In this document: positions 48,600 through 58,923 of the stretch, piece by piece
How positions within the stretch are numbered: position 1 is the first letter of the stretch
Layout: every line of letters begins with the position of its first letter
Source: an uncultured bacterium
GTDB taxonomy: Bacteria > Bacteroidota > Rhodothermia > Rhodothermales > UBA10348
Length of the DNA stretch: 64,000 bases
Reading direction: 5' to 3'
Assembly: GCA_943788505.1 (NCBI GenBank)
Contig: CALSQR010000001.1
Location: forward strand, 124,001 to 188,000
Notes under the pieces: generated by a model
Database searches by the model: none
Told to the model about the DNA's origin: nothing
The model's input: the letters and a program-made list of their open reading frames with translations, nothing else
Position numbers and translations under genes: made by a program

Positions 48600-50111
48600 A
48601 TGCTTCAAGATCTAACTACACCGCTTTCCGCTCGCCAGGCCAGGCACCTTCTTAGGCGCGCTTGTTCGAATGCTGACCCGGACAAAGTATCTGGCGTAAC
48701 CGGCCGCATCGCACGGGAGGTGGTGGAAGAATGGTTGGCTGAGCCATTATCCACAACGCTGATCCCGGGCCCGTCCTGGCGGTCTGAGCTTTATCCGCCT
48801 ACCACTGCAAGTTCGGACGAGGTCAATGAGTTTACCCAAAACAATAGATATTGGGTGCAGGAAATTCGGGAGTTGTGGCTGGAAGACTTGTTGTCCGGAA
48901 CACTGCGTGCGCGCATGACCCTGTTCTGGCACAATCATTTCGTTACTGATGTGCTGAAATACCGCTACGGCACATTAGCCCACGCATACGTGCAGAGACT
49001 CACGTTTGCCGCCTTGGCAGATTTTAAGGCAATGGCCTTGGGTTTTGTAACGGACGGGTCCATGCTTTACTACCTAGATGGACGGTTTAATCGAAAAAGT
49101 GCTCCCAACGAAAACTTTGCGAGAGAACTGCTAGAGCTTTTTTTAATGGGGCAGCACGATGCTGATGGGAATTCAAACTACACCCAGGAGGACATTGTGG
49201 AAGCGGCACGAGCGCTGACGGGGTGGACGATGAACGTACGTTCCAGCTGGATTTCTTATAAATTGAGTCGGAATGTGGATGCGGAGGAGAAGACTATTTT
49301 TGGTCAGACTGGCAATTTTGATCATGAGGATCTGATTGATCTCATTTTTACTGAGCGAAAAACTCAAGTAGCTAGCTACCTCTCTCGGACCCTGCTCGCT
49401 GAATTCCTTTTTGCAGACCCTCCCCGAGAGCTCGTAGACACCTTGGCTGAGCGAGTAATCGCGCATGACTTCAGGATCGGACCAATTATGGCAGAGATTC
49501 TATCGTCCGAGGTGTTTTTTGACTCTCAGTACGAAGGAGCGTGTATCAAGAGTCCAGTTGAGTATCTGTTGCAAGACGTTTCTGCCTTCAAAGGAAATCC
49601 TTCGGCAAACACTGAATTGAGGACAGTCCTGACGTCAGTATTGTCCTCTCTGGGGCAAACCTTGCTGTCCCCGCCTAATGTGGCTGGTTGGCCAGGTTAT
49701 CATTCCTGGCTATCAACGGACACGGTGCCGGCTCGCTGGAGTTTTGCTGACCTGATTTTGAACTCCTCGGCAGCTGGGGTCGACTATCCGGCAGTTATCG
49801 ATCGATACGTCGAACCCGGTGACCCGTACCCGGCCGTGTCAATGGCTTTGAATCTGGCAGAAGCGATGTTTGCAGTGCCTCTCGAATTAGTTGAGGTACC
49901 TGAAATGGAGCAACCATTTTCGGGAAACCTGGATCAATTCCCGTTTCCGGATGACTTGATGGATGGCCCAGCGTATCGCATAAATCTCGTCAAACTATTT
50001 CTCGGTGCTACCCCATGGTATGAGTGGAACCCCAATGATTCTCTTGCTTGGATAATGGTGAGGAATTACGTCGTGGCACTTTGCAAATTTCCTGAATACC
50101 AGCTTACCTGA
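48600..50111 (+). CDS. DUF1800-family protein
   Basis: This 503-residue protein matches the DUF1800 family: LLRRACSNADP near the start, FWHNHFVTD, NENFARELLELFLMG and AARALTGWT. The families DUF1800 and DUF1501 are almost always adjacent and are thought to act together; the reaction is not known. No export signal is seen at the N-terminus. One base separates its stop from the next start. Confidence 0.93.
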   Translation: MLQDLTTPLSARQARHLLRRACSNADPDKVSGVTGRIAREVVEEWLAEPLSTTLIPGPSWRSELYPPTTASSDEVNEFTQNNRYWVQEIRELWLEDLLSGTLRARMTLFWHNHFVTDVLKYRYGTLAHAYVQRLTFAALADFKAMALGFVTDGSMLYYLDGRFNRKSAPNENFARELLELFLMGQHDADGNSNYTQEDIVEAARALTGWTMNVRSSWISYKLSRNVDAEEKTIFGQTGNFDHEDLIDLIFTERKTQVASYLSRTLLAEFLFADPPRELVDTLAERVIAHDFRIGPIMAEILSSEVFFDSQYEGACIKSPVEYLLQDVSAFKGNPSANTELRTVLTSVLSSLGQTLLSPPNVAGWPGYHSWLSTDTVPARWSFADLILNSSAAGVDYPAVIDRYVEPGDPYPAVSMALNLAEAMFAVPLELVEVPEMEQPFSGNLDQFPFPDDLMDGPAYRINLVKLFLGATPWYEWNPNDSLAWIMVRNYVVALCKFPEYQLT

Positions 50112-50112
50112 T

Positions 50113-51723
50113 ATGTGTACTCATCACGGATCCCGATTGGAAGACGGTGAGCTGCACGACAAGGCTCACGAATCATGGACGAGACGGCAATTCTTGCGTG
50201 GTCTAGCTATGTCTGGCGCCGCGGTGTCCCTTGGCTTGAATGGGCGAACGGTATCTGCCAGTATGGCAAGTCCGCTGTTGCGGGCTCTGTCGGGTTCGGC
50301 CTCAAATCGAATTCTGGTGGTGATTCAGTTGTCAGGAGGTAATGACGGACTCAATACAGTAGTACCAATTGGGAACGATATTTATCACAATGCCCGACCA
50401 AATATTCGGATTCAGAATGCTATCGAACTGACCTCCGATACTGGATTACATCCTTCGTTGTCCCGTCTGTACCCGCTATATCAAGAAGGAAAGCTTCAAG
50501 TAGTTCAAAACGTGGGTGTTCAAGATCCTGTCTTGTCACACTTTGCGTCAACCGACATGTGGCTATCAGGGAAAGACGCGAACGAACTGGAAAGAACCGG
50601 TTGGTCAGGACGTTTCCTAGAAAGTGAATACCCATTGTACTCGGATGAGCCGCCGGATCATCCCGTGGCGCTGCAAATCGGATCGTCCTCACGACTGCTC
50701 TTTGCCGGTCACGACAAGTCTTTCGGAGTAGCGCTGCCCAACCAGTCCTTGCTTAATCGCTTAGTGGCTACAGAAAAGATATTCGACGAAAATGATGTCC
50801 CAGACACTACGGTCGGAAGAGAGATTTCATTTGTACGGCGCGTGTCGAATGATTCTTTTGTGTATGCGAAAGCCATCAAAGATGCCTTTGATCTTGGAAG
50901 GAATACAACCTCCTATTCGGGAGGCAGTAGTCTTGGCACCGATTTGGCGACGGTTGCCCGATTAATCCGCGGCGGTCTTGGAGCACGCATCTATCACGTT
51001 TCGATCGGTGGGTTTGATACCCACGCATACCAGCTAGGCACACATCAGAATCTGATGAGCCGACTTTCAGCTGCTATATCGGCTTTCGTGACTGACCTTG
51101 AATCTGATGGGCTTCTAGAGAAGGTAAGTGGTGTCACATTCTCTGAGTTCGGTCGCCGGCTGAATCAAAATGGATCGAGTGGGACAGATCATGGAACGTC
51201 AGCACCGATGTTCGTTTTTGGCTCCGAGTTGAAAGGCGGTTTGATTGGTGATGCGCCGGATTTGACCAACCTAGACGCGGCAAGTAATCTCGTTGCAGGC
51301 GTCGATTTCAGATCTGTGTATGGTAGTCTGCTGCGCGACTGGTTTGCGATGCCTCAATCAGAGGTAGATCAATTATTTGGCGGAGCGTATCCGGTTCTGA
51401 ACCTATTTAATGGAAGTCTGGCAACTGATACCCAGCAGGAGACTGTACAGCCTTCAAAAATGGCCCTGGAAAGTGTTTACCCGAATCCGATGAGCACCAA
51501 TGGGAGAGTCGTGCTCAATCTGGAATCAGCTGGGCCCGTTTCCATTTCTCTAGTTGATATACTCGGACGAGCGGTTTCCCGGCACGAAGTAGGTGTCCTC
51601 CAGACGGGGCGTCATGACGTGCCGTTTTCATTGCCATCTACCCTTGCCTCGGGAACGTACATTTTGAGGGTCCAGCACCAAGGTCGCTCCTTGTCACGCC
51701 CCATCCAGGTTTTGGGCTTCTAA
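50113..51723 (+). CDS. DUF1501 protein with Tat signal and T9SS sorting domain
   Basis: This 536-residue protein has a twin-arginine signal (TRRQFLRG, with a hydrophobic AMSGAAVSLGL). The DUF1501 body follows (QLSGGNDGLNTVVP, GGFDTH, FSEFGRR). The last ~80 residues form a type A sorting domain (VYPNPMSTNGR then VSISLVDILGRAV and GTYILRVQ), the mark of type IX secretion. It suggests Tat export followed by T9SS transport across the outer membrane. It is co-transcribed with the DUF1800 gene. Confidence 0.92.
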   Translation: MCTHHGSRLEDGELHDKAHESWTRRQFLRGLAMSGAAVSLGLNGRTVSASMASPLLRALSGSASNRILVVIQLSGGNDGLNTVVPIGNDIYHNARPNIRIQNAIELTSDTGLHPSLSRLYPLYQEGKLQVVQNVGVQDPVLSHFASTDMWLSGKDANELERTGWSGRFLESEYPLYSDEPPDHPVALQIGSSSRLLFAGHDKSFGVALPNQSLLNRLVATEKIFDENDVPDTTVGREISFVRRVSNDSFVYAKAIKDAFDLGRNTTSYSGGSSLGTDLATVARLIRGGLGARIYHVSIGGFDTHAYQLGTHQNLMSRLSAAISAFVTDLESDGLLEKVSGVTFSEFGRRLNQNGSSGTDHGTSAPMFVFGSELKGGLIGDAPDLTNLDAASNLVAGVDFRSVYGSLLRDWFAMPQSEVDQLFGGAYPVLNLFNGSLATDTQQETVQPSKMALESVYPNPMSTNGRVVLNLESAGPVSISLVDILGRAVSRHEVGVLQTGRHDVPFSLPSTLASGTYILRVQHQGRSLSRPIQVLGF

Positions 51724-51755
51724 GAGGGATTGTATGGTACACAGAAAAGGTAATG

Positions 51756-54629
51756 TCACTGATCCGCAGCAATCACAACCATCACTCCGTGCATGGTTGT
51801 CCTGTGTCCTGGGAACGTACATAAAACATCGTACGTGCCCGGCTGCATGGGAGCTGTAAATTCTAGCGTCTGATGTTCTTCACGGTTCAGCAGGTCAGTG
51901 GACTGTAAAATGGCATCCGTCTCTGGAATAAAGCCTACTTCGAATCCATCTGCACCCATGGCATCAGCTGCGTCTCCCACCGCATCTCCAGTTTCGGGTT
52001 GAGTGATTATCAGGTTATGGGGAAGCGCATCATCATTTGCGAACCATAGTTTGACGCTTTGCCCAGCCGTAACGGTAAACGAGGGCTTATCGTAGCGCAT
52101 CTCTTCTGGGACGGTACGGATTACGATGGCGTCATCATCTGGCACATCGTCCGGATTCTGATTGGCGGCAGGATACCATCCATCCATGATAGGAAGAGGT
52201 ACGCCAGCAAGATGCAAGTCTCTGTGCTCCCACATGAGGCGAATGCGTTCGCCAGCGATGCGCGCCAACGGTTCTGGTGAGGAGAGCACAACCTGAAGCA
52301 ATTCCATGTTCTCACGGTTGTGCCGTTGGTGCAGCCATAGGCCTTCTAGAAAGTGGTGTGCATGGGCCGTGTTCTGCTCATCAAATCCCTGAAGCCACTC
52401 TTCAACAGCTGATAAAACGTCGTCAGTATCTCGTTCAGATAACTCGACGCGGGCGCGCTGGCGGATACCGTTAACAGGGTGCTCCAATGCTGTGAGAAGA
52501 GCAGCGATTGGCTGTCCGTCAATCGCTACATGCTCTGAAAGCGGGCGCCCTGTAGCAGATATTCGGTATATCCGGCCATGTTCGTGATCTCTGGAAGGGT
52601 CCCGCACGTTGTGCTGCATGTGGCCGATTACCGCGTTCTCCCAGTCTGCGAGGTAAATGGCTCCATCATCACCAATTTCAAAGTCAGAAGGCCTGAAGTT
52701 CGGGTCTGACGAGGAAATCAAATTTTGTGATTCCGTGCCCCATACATCACCCGTCTCGGCATCAATAGCCAAATTGTATTGCTTAGCTCCCAGGAACGCA
52801 ATGACATTCAGAAGGACAAAATCACCTTCATATTCTGGTGGAAGATGCTCAGAAGACAGAATGCCACTGGCTGTAACAGGGCGAACTGTCTTAGTAAGGA
52901 GCTTTTGCATGCTAAAGGTACCATCGTCATTGGGTTTGACCTGGTAGGCCTCACCGCCGGTGGCATCGGTTGCATAGTGGAAGCCCCAGTAGTCGAAGGC
53001 GTTGCCATGGGCGTTAGGCACATTCAATGCATGATAACTGAACTCGTAGGTCCTGGGATTGAATCGGTACATCCCGGAAACAGGAGATTCCTGATTGGTG
53101 CTCCAAGGGGTTTCGACGTTCGAAATGTTGAACACACCACGTTGGTAGTAAATGAAGCCGTCTGGACCAAAGAAGAAGTTGTTAGCAGAATGGTGTGTGT
53201 CGGCTGAGCCAAGGGCTCCCAAGATTGGAATCCGAACATCCGCCACATCATCTCCATCTGTGTCTTTCAAAAACAGAAGATCAGGTACAGATGCTACGAT
53301 CACACCGCCATTCCAGAACTCAAAACCGGTTGGATTGTGGACATACGCGAACGTAATCGCAGTGTCGGCGACGCCGTCTCGGTTTTCATCTGGAAGAATT
53401 AATAAGCGGTCACCCATCTCGCCTGTTGGCGCCCACTTCGGATAGGTAGGCCACGTCGCGGCCCAGAGACGCCCACGCGTATCGATTCCTACCTGAACTG
53501 GGTTAATGAGCTCCGGAAACATCTCTTCGGACGCAAAGACATTCGCCTCGAGACCATCTGGAAGCGTCATGTGGGATAGCCCTTCTTCAGCGCTGATATA
53601 CGTATTACTTCCTAGCTTGCTGACGCCGTCTTGAAGCTGCTCTTCCTCGAGATTCGTGATGACGTCAACGGGTGGTGGTACATCTGAGTCGTCCGCGACG
53701 AGATCCTCTCCGTTTACCGCGGCCCAAATAACCTGGTCTCTATTGGCCGTCATGTAATCCAACTGAATGAGTTCATTTTGGAGTACTTCGAAGTTGGTCT
53801 GATCGTCGACGAAGGCAAGAACTGAGCGGCTGCCCCAAACGTCATTTCCATCTGTAGCACGGTATCGATTAAACCAGTACCAGTTTTTGTCCTGTACAGC
53901 GCTGCGAATCGTTTCTGCGTTTTCATCAGACAACCTCGGTACACTGCCGGAGATCTCCCGAACAATTACTTCGGCGACCTGGCGATTTCCTTCGTGGTTG
54001 AGATGGACACCGTTAATGGTTAGAGGCTCACTGCTACGACTGAACTTCCGCTTCGAGGTAGAAAAAAGGTCGACAAATGCGGCACCCTTTTCAGTAGCGA
54101 CTTGCTTGAGTGCGTCAGTGTACGCTTCCAGCCTAGCGTTATTCTCAGACCCATCCGGAAGATTCGGGTCTTTAAGATCCTCGTGGGCGATAGGCGAGAA
54201 GAGAACAAGACGCGGCGGACCATCTCCTGAATAGTTCTTGGCTGAGGTGGAGTCAATCCACGCTGCGACATCGTCGGCAAAGCCATCTGGATCGTTGTCG
54301 AACGACTCGTTGTATCCAAAGAAGGCAAAAATCACATCAGCTCCCGAGAGGGCTAGATATTCATCAGCTGGCGGAAATCCCTGACTTCGAGGCCGATGAT
54401 TAATTCTATCGCCTGTGAAGCCCTGATTTCGAATCACAAGCTGGTGATCCGGGTAAGCTGCTTGAAGCAATGTTTCCGTCCACCCATCATGCTGCATTCG
54501 ATCGGCTAATGCGTTGCCTATCAATACGATGTGATCTTCCGGTTCAAGCTCGATGACAGGCTCTCGGCATGCCGTCAGGAATATGAGGAGCGCTAGGATT
54601 GGAAATGAATAGCGTAGAGAGAAATGCAT
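51756..54629 (-). CDS. SGNH-like, propeller and cupredoxin lipoprotein
   Basis: This 957-residue lipoprotein has lipobox LTAC with Cys21. Residues 30-230 have an SGNH-hydrolase fold, but block I reads IGNALA, not GDS, and block V reads NGVHLN, not DxxH, so it is probably inactive. Residues 350-690 are a PVC-type dehydrogenase propeller, followed by HEAT-like helices. The C-terminal ~120 residues are a cupredoxin domain with copper ligands H (LPHNL), C (CTFPGH), H and M (TTMHG). No CxxCH haem motif is present, unlike many Planctomycetes relatives. Confidence 0.84.
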   Translation of the reverse strand: MHFSLRYSFPILALLIFLTACREPVIELEPEDHIVLIGNALADRMQHDGWTETLLQAAYPDHQLVIRNQGFTGDRINHRPRSQGFPPADEYLALSGADVIFAFFGYNESFDNDPDGFADDVAAWIDSTSAKNYSGDGPPRLVLFSPIAHEDLKDPNLPDGSENNARLEAYTDALKQVATEKGAAFVDLFSTSKRKFSRSSEPLTINGVHLNHEGNRQVAEVIVREISGSVPRLSDENAETIRSAVQDKNWYWFNRYRATDGNDVWGSRSVLAFVDDQTNFEVLQNELIQLDYMTANRDQVIWAAVNGEDLVADDSDVPPPVDVITNLEEEQLQDGVSKLGSNTYISAEEGLSHMTLPDGLEANVFASEEMFPELINPVQVGIDTRGRLWAATWPTYPKWAPTGEMGDRLLILPDENRDGVADTAITFAYVHNPTGFEFWNGGVIVASVPDLLFLKDTDGDDVADVRIPILGALGSADTHHSANNFFFGPDGFIYYQRGVFNISNVETPWSTNQESPVSGMYRFNPRTYEFSYHALNVPNAHGNAFDYWGFHYATDATGGEAYQVKPNDDGTFSMQKLLTKTVRPVTASGILSSEHLPPEYEGDFVLLNVIAFLGAKQYNLAIDAETGDVWGTESQNLISSSDPNFRPSDFEIGDDGAIYLADWENAVIGHMQHNVRDPSRDHEHGRIYRISATGRPLSEHVAIDGQPIAALLTALEHPVNGIRQRARVELSERDTDDVLSAVEEWLQGFDEQNTAHAHHFLEGLWLHQRHNRENMELLQVVLSSPEPLARIAGERIRLMWEHRDLHLAGVPLPIMDGWYPAANQNPDDVPDDDAIVIRTVPEEMRYDKPSFTVTAGQSVKLWFANDDALPHNLIITQPETGDAVGDAADAMGADGFEVGFIPETDAILQSTDLLNREEHQTLEFTAPMQPGTYDVLCTFPGHRTTMHGVMVVIAADQ

Positions 54630-54716
54630 GAGTGTAGGCTGTATCCTAAGTACGGAAAACTTGGCGAGACTGTTAGGGCAAATACCGAAATAGCCTGCGT
54701 GATAACGTGATCAGTG

Positions 54717-55775
54717 CTACTCGTCTGTTACCGGATGATCGGGATTCATAATTGGAGAATCCCAACCGGCCATATCAGAGGGTCTAACGCATCGACGATA
54801 TCCATCAAAGCTGTATGTAACAGGATGAAATGGCCCAACAAACGAAATCGGCGAATCGGATTGTATCTCAGACTCCATTCCGGCCGCCCATAGCGTAGCG
54901 TTAACCAGCATACGCCGGTACCCCGGGTGTAGAAGGTCCTCGGACGCGCCATGCGTTGAGGTGAATACGCGTCCAGATTGACCTTCCGATCCCTGATAGG
55001 TGCGTGTCCAAACCACTGGAACCTGCTCTTTGTCCATGGCTGGGGGCGAATCAGCCGTCATACCATCTAGAACGACTCCCTTTGCCAAAGGCACCGAGTC
55101 CGGCATGGGATTTGCGAAATATCCACCTGAAACAGCATGAATAGACTCCACACCTGAAAAAATGGGATGATCAACCGCGATTGGAATGACATTCGAACTC
55201 TGCTCGTGATTCGTTCCGTAGTGTCCTGCCCATGTTTCGCCCAAGACTTGGCGCCCGAATCCTTTGAAATACTCTCCTCCCTCATAGTCCCATGCGTATT
55301 TACGGAAGGGACCATCCGGAATCTGAAAAGCATGCGTCGAAGTTCTTAGTCCAACAATGGGTCCAGCGCGATCTAGATAATCGACGAAATGCTGCATTTC
55401 ATCTTCCGGGAAATTCTGGAAGCGAAGGCCGAGCACAAGAAGGTCTGCATTTTCAAGCACGTCAAGCCCTTTCATGTTTGAACTTCCAGGCTGGATGAAG
55501 CCTTCCTCATCGAGCGTAAAAAGAACGGTTGTTGAAAACCCGTAGTGTTTTGCCATAATGCGAGCCAAAGCAGGCAAAAGCTCTTCCGAGCGATACTCGT
55601 GGTCGCCGGCGAGGAAGACAATGTGTTTGCCCACGCCTGGCCCTTCAGATCCTACAAAATCAATTCGATGAGGATTGTCAGTAGGCGGCGTTGGCGGTTC
55701 GATTTCCGGATTGGGACATCCAGCAATTAGTACCGTAGCGATAAGAAAACAGCCTATGAGGATGTTTTGAGGCAT
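54717..55775 (-). CDS. ThuA-like lipoprotein
   Basis: The product is 352 residues from the ATG at 55775, which leaves a clean lipoprotein signal (LIAGC). The ThuA/glutamine amidotransferase-like fold is visible in FLAGDHEYRSEELLPALA, GLDVLENADLLVLGLRF and GLRTSTHAF. ThuA family proteins occur in sugar uptake clusters; a catalytic role is not established. It lies upstream of the SGNH/propeller gene on the same strand with an 87-bp gap and probably works with it. Confidence 0.85.
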   Translation of the reverse strand: MPQNILIGCFLIATVLIAGCPNPEIEPPTPPTDNPHRIDFVGSEGPGVGKHIVFLAGDHEYRSEELLPALARIMAKHYGFSTTVLFTLDEEGFIQPGSSNMKGLDVLENADLLVLGLRFQNFPEDEMQHFVDYLDRAGPIVGLRTSTHAFQIPDGPFRKYAWDYEGGEYFKGFGRQVLGETWAGHYGTNHEQSSNVIPIAVDHPIFSGVESIHAVSGGYFANPMPDSVPLAKGVVLDGMTADSPPAMDKEQVPVVWTRTYQGSEGQSGRVFTSTHGASEDLLHPGYRRMLVNATLWAAGMESEIQSDSPISFVGPFHPVTYSFDGYRRCVRPSDMAGWDSPIMNPDHPVTDE

Positions 55776-56062
55776 GCGAATTCTGGAGGAGGGAAGTCTC
55801 ATTGTTGGCGTCTTTTAGCGTTAATCGAATGCCTATATACAGCGCGCAACTGGAGAAGTAAATCCCGGAAACAGTCTGAGGCACTACTTGTGGCTGACGT
55901 AGATAACGATCTCGCCTCCGGGAACGGTGGGTCAAACAGCTACACCAACTTCTCAGCCCAATGCCATTTTAGCCATTTGGGGTAGGTTTAGGAGTCCATC
56001 GGGTCGTTTTCCACTATGTCCCCATCACAACCCGTGGACTACAGGTGTCAAAGCCTAGCTAA
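55776..56062. other. 287-bp gap
   Basis: This gap lies between the ThuA-like gene and the end of ggt, both on the minus strand. It should carry the promoter of the ThuA-like gene. I see no further gene, strong hairpin or repeat. Confidence 0.4.
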
Positions 56063-57784
56063 TTAGTAACCGATAGCTCGACTGTTGTAGGCTCGCGAAT
56101 CCGCTGCTCCGTACTTAATCCCGGTTTCCCAATCGATCCAGATACCCATGGCGCTACCCTGAGCGCCACGAAATGTGAGTTCATGGCCGAGTGCACGGTA
56201 TTTTTGCTCTGTATCAGCTGAGATGTATCCTCGCTCGAACGAGGTGACGTCTGGCAGCCATTGATGGTGGATTCGCGGCGCCTCAACAGCTCTAGCAATG
56301 TTCATGTCATGATCGATGACATTTAGAATTACTTGAAGCGCCGTATTAATTATAGTCCTGCCACCAGGGCTCCCAATGGCCATCAAAGGCTTGCCATCCT
56401 TGGCTACAATGGTTGGCGTCATGGACGACAACATGCGTTTCTGCGGGGCAACCAGATTAGGATCAGTTCCGATCGTGCCAGTACGATCAGTCAATCCCTG
56501 TTTAGGATTGAAATCTCCCATTTCATTGTTGAGGATGAATCCCGCTCCGTCAACTACAATTGAGTTTCCATAGCCATACTCCAATGTGTAGGTGAGGGAA
56601 ACTGTATTTCCTTCTTCATCGACTACGGAAAAGTGAGTTGTTTCCTCACTTTCATACGGCTCATTACCGTTGAATAATGATTCGTCGCTTTCGGAAGCCT
56701 TGGTCAAGTCGATTGTAGATCGCAGATCCTCTGCATGCTCCTTAGAAATCAGCCAATCAACCGGCATATCTGGATTGAAGTTAGGATCGCCCACAAACTG
56801 CGCCCTGTCAGCATAAGCACGCCTCATAGCCTCAGTCAGAACATGGAGGTAGGCAGCCGAATTGTGACCCATTTCGGAAAGATTGTACCCCTCTAAGATG
56901 TTAAGCATGGTTACAACGGCAACGCCACCCGAGGAGGGAGGGCTCATCGAGTAAATGTCGTATCCACGGTACGTCCCATGAATGGGCGCTTGCTCCTCTG
57001 CTTGATAAGCTGCAAGATCTTCCTGCGTAATCAAGCCACCCCATTCTGACATGAATTCTGCCATCAAACGTGCCGTTTCCCCGCCATAAAATCCATCATG
57101 TCCATGATCACGGATACGCTTTAGCGATTCGGCCAAGTCTAATTGGACAAGTAACTCGCCAGGCTCATGAGGTATGCCGCCTGGCTTTAAGAAAGCGTCG
57201 ATGGTTGACTGATAAATTGGATCAGTTTCTACTTTTTCAAGCAGACCACGCTCCCAATTCATGATGTCCCATGTAAATGGGAATCCTTCTTCAGCCAAAC
57301 GCACAGCCGGTTGCACGAGAAGGGCCCAAGGAAGTGACCCTAGCCGCTCATGTGCCTTGACCAATCCTGCTACGGTTCCCGGAACGCCCGTAGAAAGAAG
57401 GTTGTAATGTCTGTTCTCCTGAGATATCGACCCATCCCCATTCTGCATCATGTCGATAGTCGCTGCGAGGGGGGCCTTTTCCCTGAAATTAAATGCGGTG
57501 ACTTCTCCGTCCGCCCCGTGGTACACCAAAAACCCACCACCGCCGATATTGCCAGCAGCCGGGTGAACGACGGCCAAGGCAAACGCTGTCGCAATGGCGG
57601 CATCTACTGCATTACCGCCTTGCATCAGAATGTCTTTACCGACCTCAGATGCTAGTTCCTGTACAGAACTCACCATCCCATTCTTCGCCTTAACAGGACT
57701 TTTGCCCGCTTGCGACCAAGCCGGTTGTACGATAAAACCTAGCAAGATCAATGCGAGGGAGAGCGTACGGAGATAGCGCAGCAT
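56063..57784 (-). CDS. ggt: Gamma-glutamyltransferase
   Basis: This 573-residue precursor has a signal peptide ending PAWSQ. The autocatalytic cleavage site and nucleophile are seen in EETTHFSVVD, where the second Thr begins the small subunit. The glutamate-binding FREKAP and the loop GSPGGRTI are intact. It transfers or hydrolyses the gamma-glutamyl group of glutathione in the periplasm, supplying Cys-Gly to peptidases. Confidence 0.95.
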   Translation of the reverse strand: MLRYLRTLSLALILLGFIVQPAWSQAGKSPVKAKNGMVSSVQELASEVGKDILMQGGNAVDAAIATAFALAVVHPAAGNIGGGGFLVYHGADGEVTAFNFREKAPLAATIDMMQNGDGSISQENRHYNLLSTGVPGTVAGLVKAHERLGSLPWALLVQPAVRLAEEGFPFTWDIMNWERGLLEKVETDPIYQSTIDAFLKPGGIPHEPGELLVQLDLAESLKRIRDHGHDGFYGGETARLMAEFMSEWGGLITQEDLAAYQAEEQAPIHGTYRGYDIYSMSPPSSGGVAVVTMLNILEGYNLSEMGHNSAAYLHVLTEAMRRAYADRAQFVGDPNFNPDMPVDWLISKEHAEDLRSTIDLTKASESDESLFNGNEPYESEETTHFSVVDEEGNTVSLTYTLEYGYGNSIVVDGAGFILNNEMGDFNPKQGLTDRTGTIGTDPNLVAPQKRMLSSMTPTIVAKDGKPLMAIGSPGGRTIINTALQVILNVIDHDMNIARAVEAPRIHHQWLPDVTSFERGYISADTEQKYRALGHELTFRGAQGSAMGIWIDWETGIKYGAADSRAYNSRAIGY

Positions 57785-57867
57785 GTAGGGAATCTGTTAT
57801 TGATAAATAGGGTCGACCTGCAAAGTAGGGCAGGCAGAGGGACCGCATCAACTATGTACTTCGAATC

Positions 57868-58881
57868 CTATAGAATCACTCCAGTGGGGTCATCTCGCCA
57901 GGCGTTGAGAACCTTCATATAGTTAGCACGCTCAAACGCGGTCGGATCGGCTACATGGAGTTGACTCATACTTCCTTGAAGCTGCTCGATGGAGTCATAT
58001 TCATGTTCTTCTAGCCATAGGTTCATTGCCTCAAGAAGTTCCTGAATACGAAATAATCCCTTCTTGAGAAGCTCCGACGCCATCATCGTCACGGATGCCC
58101 CGGCCATCAAACCCTTTATCGCATCCTCGTAATTTTGGACGCCACTCGTTAGTGCTAGATCGGCAGGGATGCGACCGTATAGCATGGCAATCCAGCGTAG
58201 GGGCAGGGCCAAATCCTCCGAGGAGAAAAGATGTAATCTTGGTAGTACGTCAAGTTTGTGAATATCGATGTCTGGCTGATAAAAGCGATTAAAGAGCACC
58301 AGACCAGATGCTCCTGCACGACATAATTCGTTGGCAAAGTGGGCCGTTGACGTGAAAAACGGACTCAGTTTTACTGCAACGGGAATTGAAACAGCTTCTC
58401 TAACTAGTTGCACGACAGATAGTTAGCGGGCTTCTATCTCGGAAGCAGAAACTTCTAGGTTTCCTTGGATGGCGTATAGATTCAACTCAATGGCGGCCGC
58501 GCCAGCTTGCTCCATTAGTGTGGCATGGGACGTCCAACCTCCCGGCGTAACACCATTCAGACTTGCGATAACTGGGATATACACCGTTTCGGTAGCTCTC
58601 TTGATTAGCTCTAGATAGGCGTCTGGTCCGGTTATGTACGACTCCATGTCAGGAAAAAAATCTAGGCTTTCAGCGAAGCTATCAGTCCCTGAAGTCAAGT
58701 AATGATTTAATTCATGACTCTCTGCCTCAATCTGTTCCTCAAAAAGCGAGTACAAGACGACTGCTCCCGCTCCATAGTCTTCCATGGTGCGGATAGAATC
58801 GATTGATTCAGACAAAGGTGATGCCGACGGGACGATGGGGGATTTCAGATCCAGTCCCAGATAGTTGGTATTGAGCTTCAT
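57868..58881 (-). pseudogene. Dihydroorotate dehydrogenase-like gene with an in-frame stop
   Basis: A single frame of 338 codons encodes a full-length DHOD-like flavoprotein (about 336 residues), but a TAA at 58423-58425 interrupts it after SEIEAR. The expected tyrosine codon of the family sequence (EARYL) differs by one base from TAA. The part before the stop contains the FMN-binding LGLDLKSPIVPSASPL region; the part after it has VAVKLSPFF and SGVQNYEDAIKGLMAGA. A GTG or TTG after the stop could restart translation. In many genomes this gene sits beside nifJ, as here. Confidence 0.88.
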
Positions 58882-58923
58882 TGGATTGAGACTCCTTGCT
58901 TGATGAATTGGTCGCCGTCGTGA

